DNA of 64,000 bases from Brevipalpus yothersi (lineage: Eukaryota > Arthropoda > Arachnida > Trombidiformes > Tenuipalpidae). Position 1 is the stretch's first letter. Every line of letters begins with the position of its first letter. Made by a program: the position numbers and the translations under genes. This document shows positions 1 through 12,112 of this stretch, in pieces. Under the pieces are notes generated by a model. The model had not been told where the DNA came from and searched no databases. It saw only the letters and a program-made list of their open reading frames with translations. The stretch covers positions 62,001 through 126,000 of the forward strand of contig QZCP01000830.1 of NCBI GenBank assembly GCA_003956705.1. Direction: 5' to 3'.

Positions 1-2657
1 CGGATAACCATTGGGCTTGAAAATAGAAAAGACTTGAACAATGGCTTCTTTCTCTCTCTTTTTAACTTGGTTTCCATGTTTGTAATACCATTTGGTGAAA
101 TGCAGCAAGCTCATATCTTCCTCTTGCTCAGGTCTCCCCGTGTAGGTTTGAAGCTTATTCATGCTGATTTGTAGGTGCTGACCTTGTCTTTTGACCAGAT
201 TGGCGTCAAGAGTATTGAGGTTCAGGGACACAAAAGTTCTCGTTGAATGGAAGAGAGGCCAACCCATCAGTATGTGTATTACTTCTTGCGATGAATAGTC
301 TCTATCCCCTAGAGTGGCGATCATAACTCGATGGAGAACTCGAGCTCATGATCACGAAAACGCTTCAAGACCTCATCCAACTGTGGTGATCTCATTCCAC
401 CCTTAGCAGCATATTTGATTATATATTGCAACACAGCTTACAGGCTGACCAATGGAGAAAAGTCTGTGTTCGAACGCCAAACTTGGGTGACAAAAGGGTT
501 ATATTTTGCCAGAGTTTCATTGTTTCTAGCTGGCTCATATTGAAGATGACCATTTTCTTCGAAGATTTCGCTCTCCTCTCTCAAATCTTTTGGAAAACCA
601 TATCTACATTTGAGAACACCTGAGCGGGATTTTCGTAGACAGCTATTGGAGTACCTTGAGTGAAATTGGAATGCATGTAGAAGTTTTCCAAGATCATCCG
701 GATAGTCTCGAGGGTTCACTCCACTGAAGCGGATCTGTGAAGGAGGTATATCACTGTGCCGTGATCTATAGATCTTGGCGCTGCATAGTTTATCGAAATA
801 TGCTCTAACCATCTCTTTGATTCGTTCGGTCATGGCTGTCTCATCAAAGTCAGGAGCATCTTTCAGCCAGAGAAGTCCGTGTAAATGAGGGCTACCTCTC
901 TACTGCCACTCATACCTGACCCAGTAGTCTGTGACTTTGAAAACTGGCATGAGTACCTGCTCGATGAATACTGCACATCTTTTCTCGAAGTATGTTGCAG
1001 TAACCAGTGGATTTTCTCGCATCAGCTTAGCGCGTTGTTGGGGTGTTAGGTTGCGATGGTCGAGATTGGTCCCACAACATAATAGCCGATATAAATCTGG
1101 ATAGTGATGATCGGCAGCTGAGAGAGTCAAGAATACAGTCGGCTTCCTGCCAATCTGTCTAGCCATGGCTAGTAGCTCTGCACATCACTGTTTCCAGTAT
1201 GGTCGGGTTGACCTGATCCTGCCACAGTGAGCTAGAATCCTTTCCATGAAGCCAGGTTTATTGGTTACTCTGTCTTTCAGTTCCTGTACAGACAGCCCCT
1301 GATCAGTATTTCTTAGAAAGAATCCAGATGCTTGTATGGCTTGATGGCGCAGAACAGTGTTCATAGCAAAGAATCTGAATCGTGGATCCTTGGCGAATCT
1401 ACCATCCCCATAGAGCATCAGAAAGCTGAAATAGGCTTTGAGGTCAACTTTAATTTGTCTTGGCTGGTTATAATCTGCTGCACCATATGGGTAGAGAGTT
1501 GGAAAGGCTCTCACAATATATCCTTCTTCCTGGAACTCGTTTATTGGGCTACCTTCCAACGTTGGATAGGGTATGTTCAATTACTCGAAAATCCGTTTTT
1601 CTTGGTTTAGTGGGTCAAGTGAGGGGACATAGCTCTCATTCAAATTCATATCATCTGTTACTGTGTGAGGCTGTTGTTGATCTTGATTCTCAATGCAGGG
1701 CAGTAGACTCGTGACATCACCATCCCGGGGAATCCTCGCTAGATTGTCCTCGCTGATCTCAATATCACTGTAGTAACGATTATGCTGCTTGAGCCATTGG
1801 AGTGCTCTACGTATAATCACAGCACGAGCTTTGAACTGGGCCGAGCCTTGGAAAGTATTCCTCTCGAAGATGATGACAGCATTCAGATCTTTGATATTAT
1901 GAAGCAGAATCCTGGCATGAGATGTGATGTATTGCCTGAAATTGATAACCCTTACACTGTAGTGGAGTTCCCCTCCAGCCCGTCTATATAGTGAGATTAT
2001 CGGATGAATTCTGGCAATGAGCATCTGTTCGATAAGAGTTAGTCCTTTGAGCTCTACTGGAACAGGACCCGGGTCCATTCTGTTGGCCCTTGTGAATTTG
2101 GTCTTATCTTTCTTGCAGCTAGGACATATCTCAACGCCATAACTATTCCTCATATGTAGCTCTCTCTTTGAACAGTTTGAGCACGTTTCGAAGGTGATGA
2201 GTTCCAGAGCAGCATCGAAGGCATTGCCAGCTAGCCTCATGTCATCGGTTATCACATAAGAATATTGTCCTTCTTCCATGGGTTGTTCTTCTTCCATAGG
2301 TTGTTCTTCCTCCATGGCTTCATCAGAGATAGATGAGCCGCTTTCGCTATCACTATCAACCTCCATGGCTTCCCTTCTTCTGGCTTCTTCTTCTTCAGCG
2401 GCGCGAGCTTTCGCAGCTATGACGAAAGGTGATGAGTTGTAGATCGCAGCTCTGCGTTCGACCTGTGCTCTTATCTCGGCTTCCCTGAGTGCTTTTTTCT
2501 TGGCTCGATACGCTCTCTGATATTCCTGCTGTTTCCTTCTCAGCGCCTCCGAACTCTTTTTTTTCCTAGGTGGCATGTTGACCTGTTGGATAAAAAAATG
2601 AATTGTTTTTTTGCATGGATATTGTTGGTACAGGGTATTTAAGGTGTATCGGACCAT
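1..2657 (-). mobile_element. Decayed Helitron Rep/helicase, 5' and Rep part, runs off left edge
   Basis: Remnant of the Rep-helicase of a Helitron rolling-circle transposon. The first frame (ATG at 2657, or 2576) encodes a lysine-rich start, an acidic repeat, a CxxC...CxxC zinc-ribbon-like segment and a conserved region ending near an LPxDG-like motif. The same frame then runs through the Helitron N-terminal domain to an HLH (HUH-type) metal motif at 879-887. The frame is broken by in-frame stops at 1581-1583 (TAA), 1185-1187 (TGA), 900-902 (TAG, just upstream of the HUH motif) and 438-440 (TAA). Near 320 it shifts by one base, after which RDYSSQEV-type Helitron sequence continues to the window edge. 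The helicase domain lies outside the window. The element is not functional as read. The Helitron call rests on the HUH context and the CRYGFPK, YAAKGG and RDYS motifs. Confidence 0.88.
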
Positions 2658-2699
2658 ATCTCAAAAAAAGAATTTTCAAAAAATGACTAAGTATTTTAT

Positions 2700-4508
2700 G
2701 TTAGCACCATACCGTAGACTTAACATTAGAATAGACTAAAAACAACTAAGTATTCTATGTTAGCACCATCTAATTGACTTAACATTACTGAAGATGAGAA
2801 AATAGCTAAGTATTCTATGTTAGTATGTTAGCACCATCCCATAGACCTAACACGGGTGGTGCTAACAGAAGAAATCCCCTTAAAACTACAATAGCTTATC
2901 ATGGTCAAACTTCCCATGAAAGGAAATCTATTACCGAGTATGTCGAAGGTATATACAGACATACCTCCACACCGAAACATCACAGCAAAGGAAATATTCT
3001 TAGGTATATCAAGGATATCACTTGAAAATAAGAGAAACTACTTACTTTGACAGTGTACCGCATAGCACCGTTACAACCAATATCCGCTATACCAAATCTA
3101 TAGCACCAATTCCACCACCAAAGTTAATCCCGAGGTTGTAGAGGGTATCCACCACTTCACAATAACTTTAGAGTCCTCAGACACTGGCTTAGATGAAATT
3201 TATTCACAAAATAAGATGATTTAATCCATTGGAATAGCTGATAGAGTCCTCAATCACTGTTCTTCCACTAAGTCCACTGTCTATCATAGTTTCACTACAC
3301 ATCTACCCCCGAAACTTGGTTAAACAGTACTATTGTATGGTATAGCTATATCCAGACCACAGAAAAATCATGACAAGTTAACCGATTCAAAAGCATCAAA
3401 TACAGAATAACAAACTGATATCATACTGCATGAACCATCAGCTTAAATAGTCTTGCTGGTGGCCCATTACTATGAATTTCCCATTTCTCCCGTTTGCTCT
3501 CTCATGATCTGGGGAACAGATGCTGTTTTTTTCCTGCCAATCATCCTGCATCGTGGCCCCTGGATCAAGATGAAGTAGTAGATGGGCCATTGACCCTACC
3601 TCAGGATGCAATAAACAACCCCGGGATGTTATTAGCCTAGCTCAAGCCAAAACGATGAGGGAGCTTGTCAATATGGTGTACGTGACTCTGGTTTCATGCT
3701 GTAAACCATATTATTTAGCTTTCTCACGATCAGGTAATAGCGAGTAGATGGTTATCATGCCCTCATGATCCTTCTCTCAGTACATCTGGATCTCATATTC
3801 ACTGTAAGCCATGAACAAACATCTGCAGGCTGTTTTCGAATATTGGGGTCTATCCATCCTATACGGTCAACCCAATAACAGCTGCCTCTCTCTTTGATAG
3901 GTCTCCAATGCATATAATAGTGCTCATGCGAAGGCTACAGTATGCTTGAACAATAGTTTAGCTCTCTTTATATACTGGAAAAGCAAAGTTAGCACCATCT
4001 TGATAGGCTATTTGAATGATCTCGTATGAGATAATATGAATAGATTTGAGTAAACAACTGGTCGGATAAAAAAACCCCATGTATTTTCTATGGGAGTTTG
4101 CTCGGAATTCGGCTAAGTCCGAAGTGTTAGCACCATCCCTTAGACATGACATTACCATAGACTTAACATGGATGGTGCTAACAAATGATGATTTTCAGAG
4201 GTGTATGGGACCATCATGATATACATTTTCATGCGGGAAATTGTGTGTACCGAGTGTATCGGAGGTGTATATAGCCATACCTTGAAAGAAATTTTTTCGA
4301 AATTTTTTCCAAGTCCGAATGTTAGCACCATCCTCTAAGGGCGATCCCATGTTAAATTGAAATTTTGTAACTTTTTTTCCTGAACTCCGATTTTGATTCT
4401 GTTTTCATTTAGAAAAACTACATGATGAACTGAGTAAGTGTGCAAAATTTCAGATCAATCGGATGATAAATTCTGGATTCTATAGCAAAACGCAAATGTT
4501 AGCACCAT
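2700..4508. repeat. Dispersed GTTAGCACCAT repeats, direct and inverted
   Basis: The 11-mer GTTAGCACCAT occurs directly at 2700, 2759, 2827, 3988, 4126, 4321 and 4498. It occurs in inverted form at 4172-4182, and as a one-mismatch inverted copy at 2855-2866. The pairs 2827/2855 and 4126/4172 can form hairpins with 11-13 bp stems. Several copies are followed by similar text (CCCATAGAC, CCCTTAGAC) and preceded by AAGTATTCTATG. The stretch contains no coding sequence I can support. The repeats may be subterminal repeats of the adjacent Helitron or nested non-autonomous elements; this is inference. Confidence 0.75.
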
Positions 4509-4552
4509 CCAAAGCAACTCATTCACCCCTGAGTCTTCACTCCGTTCAGACA

Positions 4553-4880
4553 ATTAACTGATGGCTATATTCCTGGTATCATATTTGCTGGATTATGTAG
4601 GTCCACTGCTCCACTTCAGCAAAAAATTTCTCATGACTTGATTGGAGAGCAAATGAAATTCACCAAAAGTCACTTTTTCTCCGAATCAACCAACTTGCTA
4701 GTATTTATGCCCAATCCATGAATCTGTAACCATGTGGTGTTCTAAGATCTGTGAATGGATGAGACACAGCATGTAAAGCTCCATGAACCAATGGAATATA
4801 TTTACCGAATTTTGAATCGAATCATAGTGGAATCATCTGTTCTTGGATCTTGAACAATTTCAACAAAACCTTTGCTTAGA
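4553..4880 (-). pseudogene. Catalase relic R0 (B type, exon 3 fused to exon 2)
   Basis: On the minus strand this stretch resembles the 20.3-22.9 kb catalase: about 85 nt of exon 3 (the IPGI..AGL segment), joined near 4640 directly to mid exon 2. The joining sequence is CTTGATTGG, a short match to both sides. Exon 2 similarity continues to about 4870, with many substitutions and frame losses. No open frame remains. It is followed toward 5114 by a block that also precedes the 3' ends of the other A-type catalases, so it marks the edge of a duplication unit. Confidence 0.7.
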
Positions 4881-5113
4881 CACAATTAACTCTTACAACT
4901 TGTTAGATGCCAAAGTTTACTGATGCACGCAGAAGATTAGAAACTAGGGAATAAAGATCATGTCAATCTTTCTTTTCTTCCATGAGTTTGAAAATTCTTT
5001 ACGGTTAATATTCACTGATCAAACGAGTTAAAGGTTTCTTTGATGAGCTAGGTATTGAAAAACAGATTGAAAATTTGGCGAGTTAATATTACGACTGAAA
5101 TTGATGGATAAAT

Positions 5114-7054
5114 CTATGATTTCTGAATTTTTTCAAGTCCATCTCGTAAAGATTCATAATAATCTTTATGGACTTTCTTCAATTGATCTAGAAGCCGATT
5201 CTGTATGAACTTTTTGGCTTTTGAAACATCTTGAGCCATATTAGAGATGAGATGCTTTTGATCTCGAGGTGAGAGACTTTCCCAAAATTGCCCAACCTAA
5301 CAAGAATTCAGAGATTAGATCAATAGCTCTATATGATATCATTATTAATTTTACCTGTGAATAATTGTCCTCATTCTTGCTATTGAATCGATCAATTTCT
5401 ACTTTGGATCTTATGGTCTTCAAACTCTTTCTCAGTGGACGCTTTGATGGATCTTCTCGAGCTTTGCCGAATGAGTTGGGGAAGTAGGTTGGTTCTTTAG
5501 AGAATTTTTTATCGAAAACACACATTCCATCACGAAGAGTAGGAGTCACTAGTTTAAGTGCACGATTTATCGGGATCTTGAAATTATTAACACCGAGACT
5601 GTAAAACAATCGTATCTCAATCAGTATCTAATAAGATTTTGGGATTCACAATAGTCCTTACCGGTATGTTTGGGCATCATGATAAGCAAAAAGTCGCCCT
5701 TGAAGCGTTTTATCATCTGAAGGTTCAATTCCTGGTATCAAGTTGGCAGGATTGAATACGGCTTGCTCTATTTGAGCGAATTGATTTCTGGGATTGCGAT
5801 TTAGCACCAGTTTACCAGCTTCAACAAGAGGGAATTTCTTCGTTGGCCATGTCTGTATAATTCGAAAAGTGAGGATGATGACCAAGAACATTTCTCGATC
5901 TTATCATATGTAAGCAAAGCTAAAATTTCTTGCCTTAGTTACATCAAAAGGATTGTACTTCCAATCTCTTGCTTGCATCTCAGACATTATTTGGATATAA
6001 AAAGTCCACGAAGGATACTTCCCCTTCTCAATGGCATTGTAGAGATCTAGAGTTGAATATCTGGGATCGGTACCTGCCAACTCAGTTGCCTCGGCTTGAG
6101 TTAAATTTCTCACTCCTTGATCAGTGTGGAAGTGAAATCGACCAAATGTTACTTTCCCCTCGGAATTGATTAATCTAAAAGTATTTACACTGTATCCATT
6201 CATATGTCTGTAGCCATCTGGTGTTCCCAGATCGGTGTATATATGAGACACAGCATGTAGAGTTTCCGGCACCAACGAAATAAAATCAAAAACAGAATCG
6301 AAGTTTGTTGAATCTGTTTTAGGATCAGGCTTCCGAGAATGAACGAAATTGATGAATCTTAGAGGATCTCGAATGGCAATCACAGGAAAACTGAAGCCAA
6401 CAATGTCCCAATTTCCTTCGTTTGTCTTCATCTTGACAGCAAAACCTCGAGCATCTCGAACAGTGTCAGCAGAGCCTTTGCTCGGACTGTCGGTTGAAAA
6501 TCTCACAACAACCGGGAACCTTTCACCTTTTGTACTGAATAACTTTGCCTTGCAAAACTTTCTAATCACCTCAGTATTGGTAGGCTCAAAATATCCGAAA
6601 GCGCCAGTACCTTGAGCATGAACAACACGCTCCGGGATACGTTCTCGATTGAAATGGTTCATTTCTTCAGTGAATAACATATCTTCCAGCAACTGTGGTC
6701 CATATCTACCAGCAGTGAGGGAATTCAATTTGTCCCATATGGTACCACCTCCAAGGTCGGTAAAAAAATAATTATCATGGTAACTTCTCTCTGGTATCGA
6801 TGAATTTGTCTCTTCATCCGATCTACTGTGCGAATCAAACTCTGGTAGATCTTCATCCGAATGAATCGCATCATATTCAGACCAATATTTGTTGGCCAAA
6901 TTCTCAACATCAGAATTTTGCTGGATAAAATAAATAATCACACTCATTGAACACATTAATTGAGAGAAATTTTTCTGACAAAAACTTCGCTTACCAAGCA
7001 ATCAATCCTAACGACACAATAAACTACAGCCAAAAGAATAATTGCCTTCTCCAT
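5114..7054 (-). CDS. Secreted catalase-like protein, copy 1 (A type)
   Basis: Haem catalase homologue, predicted 554 aa. Exons are 6995-7054 (signal peptide of 20 residues), 5934-6920, 5662-5852, 5355-5598 and 5114-5296. An acidic stretch (about 21-70) precedes the catalase core. Distal His is at about residue 121 (RVVHAQG) and the proximal RLFAY tyrosine at about 406. The distal Asn of catalases (VGNNTP) is replaced: the sequence reads VGFSFP, Phe at about 196. This copy also has PVIAIRDP where its sisters have PVFFVRDP. There is no C-terminal peroxisome signal (ends IQKS). Intron 2 is bounded by GC...AG. The signal peptide suggests secretion. Catalase fold is certain; H2O2 dismutation is not, because of the missing Asn. 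Confidence 0.92.
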
Positions 7055-7232
7055 GGGGATTGCTTCTCGTCGGAGAATCAGATGATATGAGAATGGATTT
7101 TATATGATATGAGAATGAATTTTATATGATATGAGAAAAGTATTCCACAATTGAAACTAATCGCAATTTAACTGGGAAGTAATTTTCAATCATGGAGTCT
7201 AATCGATGGTTTAAAGAAATCTGCGGTCTGTT

Positions 7233-7258
7233 GACTGCTAATGCCACATGCTATGATA
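7233..7258 (-). promoter_or_regulatory. Conserved upstream block of catalase copy 1
   Basis: The text GCTAATGCCACATGCTATGA lies about 180-205 bp upstream of the start codon. It recurs, nearly unchanged, at a similar distance upstream of the three other A-type catalases, in otherwise diverged flanks. A shared promoter element is inferred; recent common descent of the flank is the alternative. Confidence 0.4.
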
Positions 7259-7669
7259 AAAAACAATGACTCGAATACCGATCAGATGTGGAAAATGATG
7301 TCGATTCAAGGAGAGCGCAAAACTGACTAATTGCATAGAGTTAGTATACTCTCTTGTCTGTAAGAGTAAGTGAACTATATAGAAGATTTATTAGTTCAAC
7401 GCCTCATTTGTGATTCAAATTCTAGCTCGCACTCTATAGTTTTTCACACCAAATGATAGGAAAGAAGATACATGAATAAGTGTTCAATATTCTAAATGCT
7501 TCTGAAATGGAACTATCATAGTGAAGAGGTAATGAGATAAAATACAGTAATACTGAAGATTGCGAAGAAACTACTTCGATTTGTTGATGGAAGAAGATCA
7601 ATTTCATTTTTAAAAATTCGAATAAATGTGTTTTTTCGTTTGGTTAGGTTCTCAAAGTCTTGTTTAATG

Positions 7670-9081
7670 GCAACAATCCATGGCTTCTGCATCTTGTTGA
7701 GAGCTTTTGTAAAGATTTGTAATAATCTAGGTGAATCTTCTTGATATGATCTAAAATTCGAGTATGAATGTATTTTTGAGCATTCGATAAATGAGCAATA
7801 ATATTATAAATACGATTTTGTTGATCCCGAGGTGAATGATTTTCCTAAAGTTGTCCAACCTAATCGAAAAGTGTCTTTTACTCCAGTTTTGTTTGATAAA
7901 AAAGTGAAAATCCATCTCATCTGTGAATAATTATCTTCCTCTAACGTGACAAATCGACTTATTTCTACCTTCGATGGTAGCCACCACTGACTTGGCCTAC
8001 TTGTTCGATCTTCATGAGCTTGCCCAAAAGGATTAGAATCAAAAAATAATTGGCTTCGTTGGAGAACTTTGTATCAATTACCCATGGCCCATCAGGAAGG
8101 GTTGGTGTCCCCAAATGGAGATGACGGTTGATGGAAATCGCTTATCATGATGCTCATTCATATCGGTGAGGCTTCCTGAGTAACCAGTGGAATAGTAGGA
8201 GTCATTTTTTTTGAATTCTTTTTTGTCTCGGATCAAATCATTTAAAGATCCCCTTAATTGAAGGTTCTATTCCTGGTATAAAGTTGGCCAGATTGAATGT
8301 AGCTTGCTCTACTTGAGTAGAAAAATTCTTGATAATACGATCTGAGACAATTCTGCCAGCTTCTATGAAAGGTAACTGCTCAGGCCATATCTAATGTGAT
8401 AAAAACAAACAATTACTCGTATTCCCTGACCTGAATCTTTGTTGCATCAAAAGGATTGTGTTTCCATTCTCTCGCTTGTTTCTGAGTCATTATCTGAATA
8501 TCCATTGTCCATGATGGAAATTTTCCATTCTTAATAGATTGGAACAGATCTCTCGTGGCATATTCAGGGTTGATACCAGCTAATTTCGTAGCCTGGGCGA
8601 GTGTCAAATTCTTCACACCTTGATTGGTGAGCATATGAAATCTACCGAATGTTACTTTTCCCTCCGAATTGACCAATTTGAAAGTGTTTATACTGAATCC
8701 GTTGATATGCCTGTATCCGTCTGGTGTTCCAAGATCGGTGTAGAGATAAGTTCCAGCATGGAAAGTTTCAGGTACCAGCGAAATAAAGTCAAAAATATAG
8801 TCAAAGTTGAAAGTGTTGGTAACTGGGTCTGGTCTAATGGCATGAAATAAGTTCATCGCTCGCATAGGATCTCGAACAAAAAAAACCGGCAAACTGATGG
8901 CAACAATGTCCCAATTTCCATCATCAGTCTTGATCTTGACCGCAAAACCTCGAGGATCTCGCACAGTATCCGCTGAGCCCTTACTTCGAGTGGCGGTAGA
9001 AAATCTGACCGGGTGAGCGGTCAATGGAAAGGTAAGAAGCTGAAGAGGAACAATCACAAGAATAATGGTGATTACTCTCAT
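7670..9081 (-). pseudogene. Catalase relic R1 (B type), signal peptide fused to mid-domain
   Basis: Broken copy of a B-type catalase. From its 5' end (9081) a good signal peptide (MRVITIILVIV...) runs directly into mid exon 2 at PVRFST. About 100 residues have been lost, including the distal His region. Exon 2 is otherwise open to 8413 and still has NPFDATK, but the donor is altered. Exon 3 (about 8290-8400) shifts frame after GIEPS. Exon 4 (about 7920-8150) and exon 5 (7680-7856) survive with frame breaks, and exon 5 has a Trp-to-TAG change. The end of exon 3 (YHDAHSYR plus a donor) lies at about 8140-8175 on the opposite strand, a small inversion. The 222-residue open part could still be translated, but it cannot be a catalase. 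Confidence 0.85.
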
Positions 9082-9686
9082 GATAAATTTCTACCTCGGA
9101 TGATGGAGTTCATCGAAAAATTATATATAAACGAATGAAACTCAAGAAATAGAGTTTTATGTGAATTACCATCGAACACGGGTAAATGGAAGAGCTTTTA
9201 TTGCGAAATCAGCCGAAAGAGAAGTTTATCATCAGCTGATTTCGTAATTATTGACGATAGATATCAAGAGAGAGTATATTGCGATGAAAAAACTTAGAAC
9301 CGACGTAATCTACTCTTACAACTTGTTAGATGCGAAAATTTTACTGATGTAAGCAGGAGATCAGAAACTAGGTAATCAACATCATGTCAATTTTTTCCTT
9401 TTTCCCACGTTTCTCATGTCCAGAGATTCTTCGTGGTAAGTATTGACTCATCGGATGAGTGGGAAATTCTTTCGCTAAGCTCAAAAAGGTTCGATCACGG
9501 AAAAGAGATAAAGAATATAGGGGGATTGTTTATTAGTTAATTTTATTATTCACTACTAGGTAAATAATTGGATAGGTAAATGAGAGACTTGAATCTGAAC
9601 TCAATTTGTGGTATTGATGGAATTCGAATAACAGATTGGAAATACGATAATTAAATACCACAATGAAAATGAGTTGATGGATAAAT

Positions 9687-11634
9687 CTATGATTTCTGAA
9701 TTTTTTCAAGTGCATCTCGTAATGATTCATAATAATCTTTGTGAACTTTCTTCAATTGATCTAGAAGCCGATTCTGTATGAACTTTTTGGCTTTTGAAAC
9801 ATCTTGAGCCATATTAGAGATGAGATGCTTTTGATCTCGAGGTGAGAGACTTTCCCAAAATTGCCCAACCTAACAAGAATTCAGAGATTAGATCAATAGC
9901 TCTATATGATATCATTATTAATTTTACCTGTGAATAATTGTCCTCATTCTTGCTATTGAATCGATCAATTTCTACTTTGGATCTTATGGTCTTCAAACTC
10001 TTTCTCAGTGGACGCTTTGATGGATCTTCTCGAGCTTTGCCGAATGAGTTGGGGAAGTAGGTTGGTTCTTTAGAGAATTTTTTATCGAAAACACACATTC
10101 CATCACGAAGAGTTGGAGTAACTAGTTTAAGAGCACGATTTATCGGGATCTTGAAATGATTCGCACCGAGACTGGAAAACAGTTGTATCTCAATTAGCAT
10201 CTTATAAGAATTCTGAATTCAATCGTACTTACCGATACCCTTGAGTATCATGATAAACAACAAGTCGCCCTTGAAGTATTTTATCAACCGAAGGTTCTAT
10301 TCCCGGTACCAAGTTGGCAGGATTGAATATTGCTTGCTCTACTTGAGCAAAAAAATTTTTGGGATTGCGATTGAGGACCAGTTTACCGGCTTCAACTAGA
10401 GGGAATTTCTTCGTTGGCCATCTCTGTATGATCAGAAAAGTAAGAATAATAATCAAGGATATCTCCCAAACTAATTATACGTAAACCAAACTGATCTTTA
10501 CTTGCCTTAGTTGCATCAAAAGGATTGTATTCATAATCTTTTGCTTGCTCCTCAGACATCATCTGCATGTAAAAAGTCCATGATGGATAATTACCCTTCT
10601 TGATGGCATTGTAGAGATCTAGGGTTGAATATGTGGGATCGGTACCTGCCAACTTGGTAGCCTGAGCCTGAGTTAAATTTCTTACTCCTTGATTAGTGCG
10701 GAACTGGAATTTAGCGAATGTTACTTTCCCTTCGGAATTGATCAATCTGAAAGTATTTATAGGGAATCCATTCATATATCTGTAACCATCTGGTGTTCCA
10801 AGATCGCTGAATTGATGGGACATAGCGTGTAAAGTCTCAGGGACCAATGAAATGTAGTCCCAAATAGAATCATAATTCCTAGAATTCGTGATTGGATCAG
10901 GCTTCTGAGAATGAACGAAATTAAGGAATCTGAGAGGATCTCGAACGAAAAACACTGGAAAACTTATGGCAAGAAGGTCCAAATTCCCCTCCTCTGTCTT
11001 GATCTTGATCGCAAAACCTCGAGCATCTCGAACAGTTTCAGCCGAGTCTTTGCCCCCATTAACCGTTGAAAATCTTACAACAAGAGGGAATCTTTTACCT
11101 TTTGCACTGAATAACGGTGCCTTGCAATACTTTCTAATGACTTCAGTATTGGTAGGCTCGAAATATCCAAAAGCCCCAGAACCTCGAGCATGAACAACAC
11201 GTTCCGGAATACGTTCTCGATTGAAATGATTCAATTCTTCGGTGAATAACATATCTTCGAGCAATTGTGGACCATATCTACCAGCGGTAAGAATATTCTC
11301 CTTATCCCATATGGTACCACCTCCGAGATCGGTGTAAAAATAATCATCATCATGATAACCTCTTTCTGGTATTGATGAATTTGTCTCAATATCTGATCTA
11401 CTCTGTGAATCAAAATTTGGTAGATCTTCATCTGAATAGATAGCATCATATTTTGACCAATATTGATCCGCAAAATCCCCCACATCAGAATTTTCCTGGA
11501 AATAATGAATTAATAATGAACTATGATCAAACACATCAATCGAATGAATTTTTTTTTGCTGAAATTTGGCTTACCAAGCAATCTGTCGTAACAAGACAAT
11601 AAAAAAAAGCAGACACAATAATTGCCCCCTTCAT
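9687..11634 (-). CDS. Secreted catalase-like protein, copy 2 (A type)
   Basis: Predicted 555 aa. Exons are 11575-11634 (signal peptide MKGAIIVSAFFY...), 10506-11495, 10233-10423, 9928-10171 and 9687-9869. It has the distal His (RVVHARG) and the proximal Tyr (RLVVYHD). The catalase VGNNTP segment reads LAISFP, so the catalytic Asn is absent. Here RFSTVNGGKDSAE replaces the usual SKGSADT. Intron 2 begins AAG|GCAAGT, a clear GC donor; no GT lies nearby that would keep the frame. Exons 4 and 5 and the intron between them are almost identical to copy 1, whereas exon 2 is diverged, which suggests gene conversion. No peroxisomal C-terminus is present. Confidence 0.92.
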
Positions 11635-11783
11635 GGGAAATTTTTTTTCGTGCTTGAATTGTATGAAATAACAAAAATTTTATGATGTTTAACGGTCTGA
11701 TCCAAAAATGCGATTAGGCGCAATCCAATTACACAGAGATTATAAATCGAATTGATTGTATAAAAAAAATCTGCTGTCTTATA

Positions 11784-11810
11784 GCTGCTAATGCCACATG
11801 CTATGATCAA
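11784..11810 (-). promoter_or_regulatory. Conserved upstream block of catalase copy 2
   Basis: GCTAATGCCACATGCTATGA lies about 150-175 bp upstream of the start codon, matching the block upstream of copy 1. Function is inferred only. Confidence 0.4.
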
Positions 11811-12112
11811 AAAACTGTGACCTGAATGCTTATCAGATGTGAAAGATGATGTTGACTCAAGAACAGCACAAAATTAAACGATCACATTGAATTTTGAATG
11901 TATTTTCTCGTCAGTGAGAGCAATTGTACTTAATTAATGATTCATCAATTCAACGATTAATTCGTGATTCAAACTCTAGCTTGTGGTTTTCTAGTGCATG
12001 AACCTCAAAAGATATAAAAAAGGGAACATCAATGAGTTGAAATGTATAGAATACCCCTACAAGAAATTATATCAAGAGAATTAAGAGATAAAATACAGTA
12101 ATATTGAGCCAT

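Noticed and set aside
1185..1580. Separate small genes at 438-833, 900-1166 and 1185-1580
   Set aside because: They lie in one frame and are pieces of the same Helitron Rep separated by stop codons; at least the 1185-1580 piece starts at TTG, not ATG.
5934..5960. Ordinary GT donor for catalase copy 1 intron 2 at GAT|GTAACT
   Set aside because: It would delete the conserved VTK residues, and copy 2 has no GT there, while the GC donor fits all four copies.
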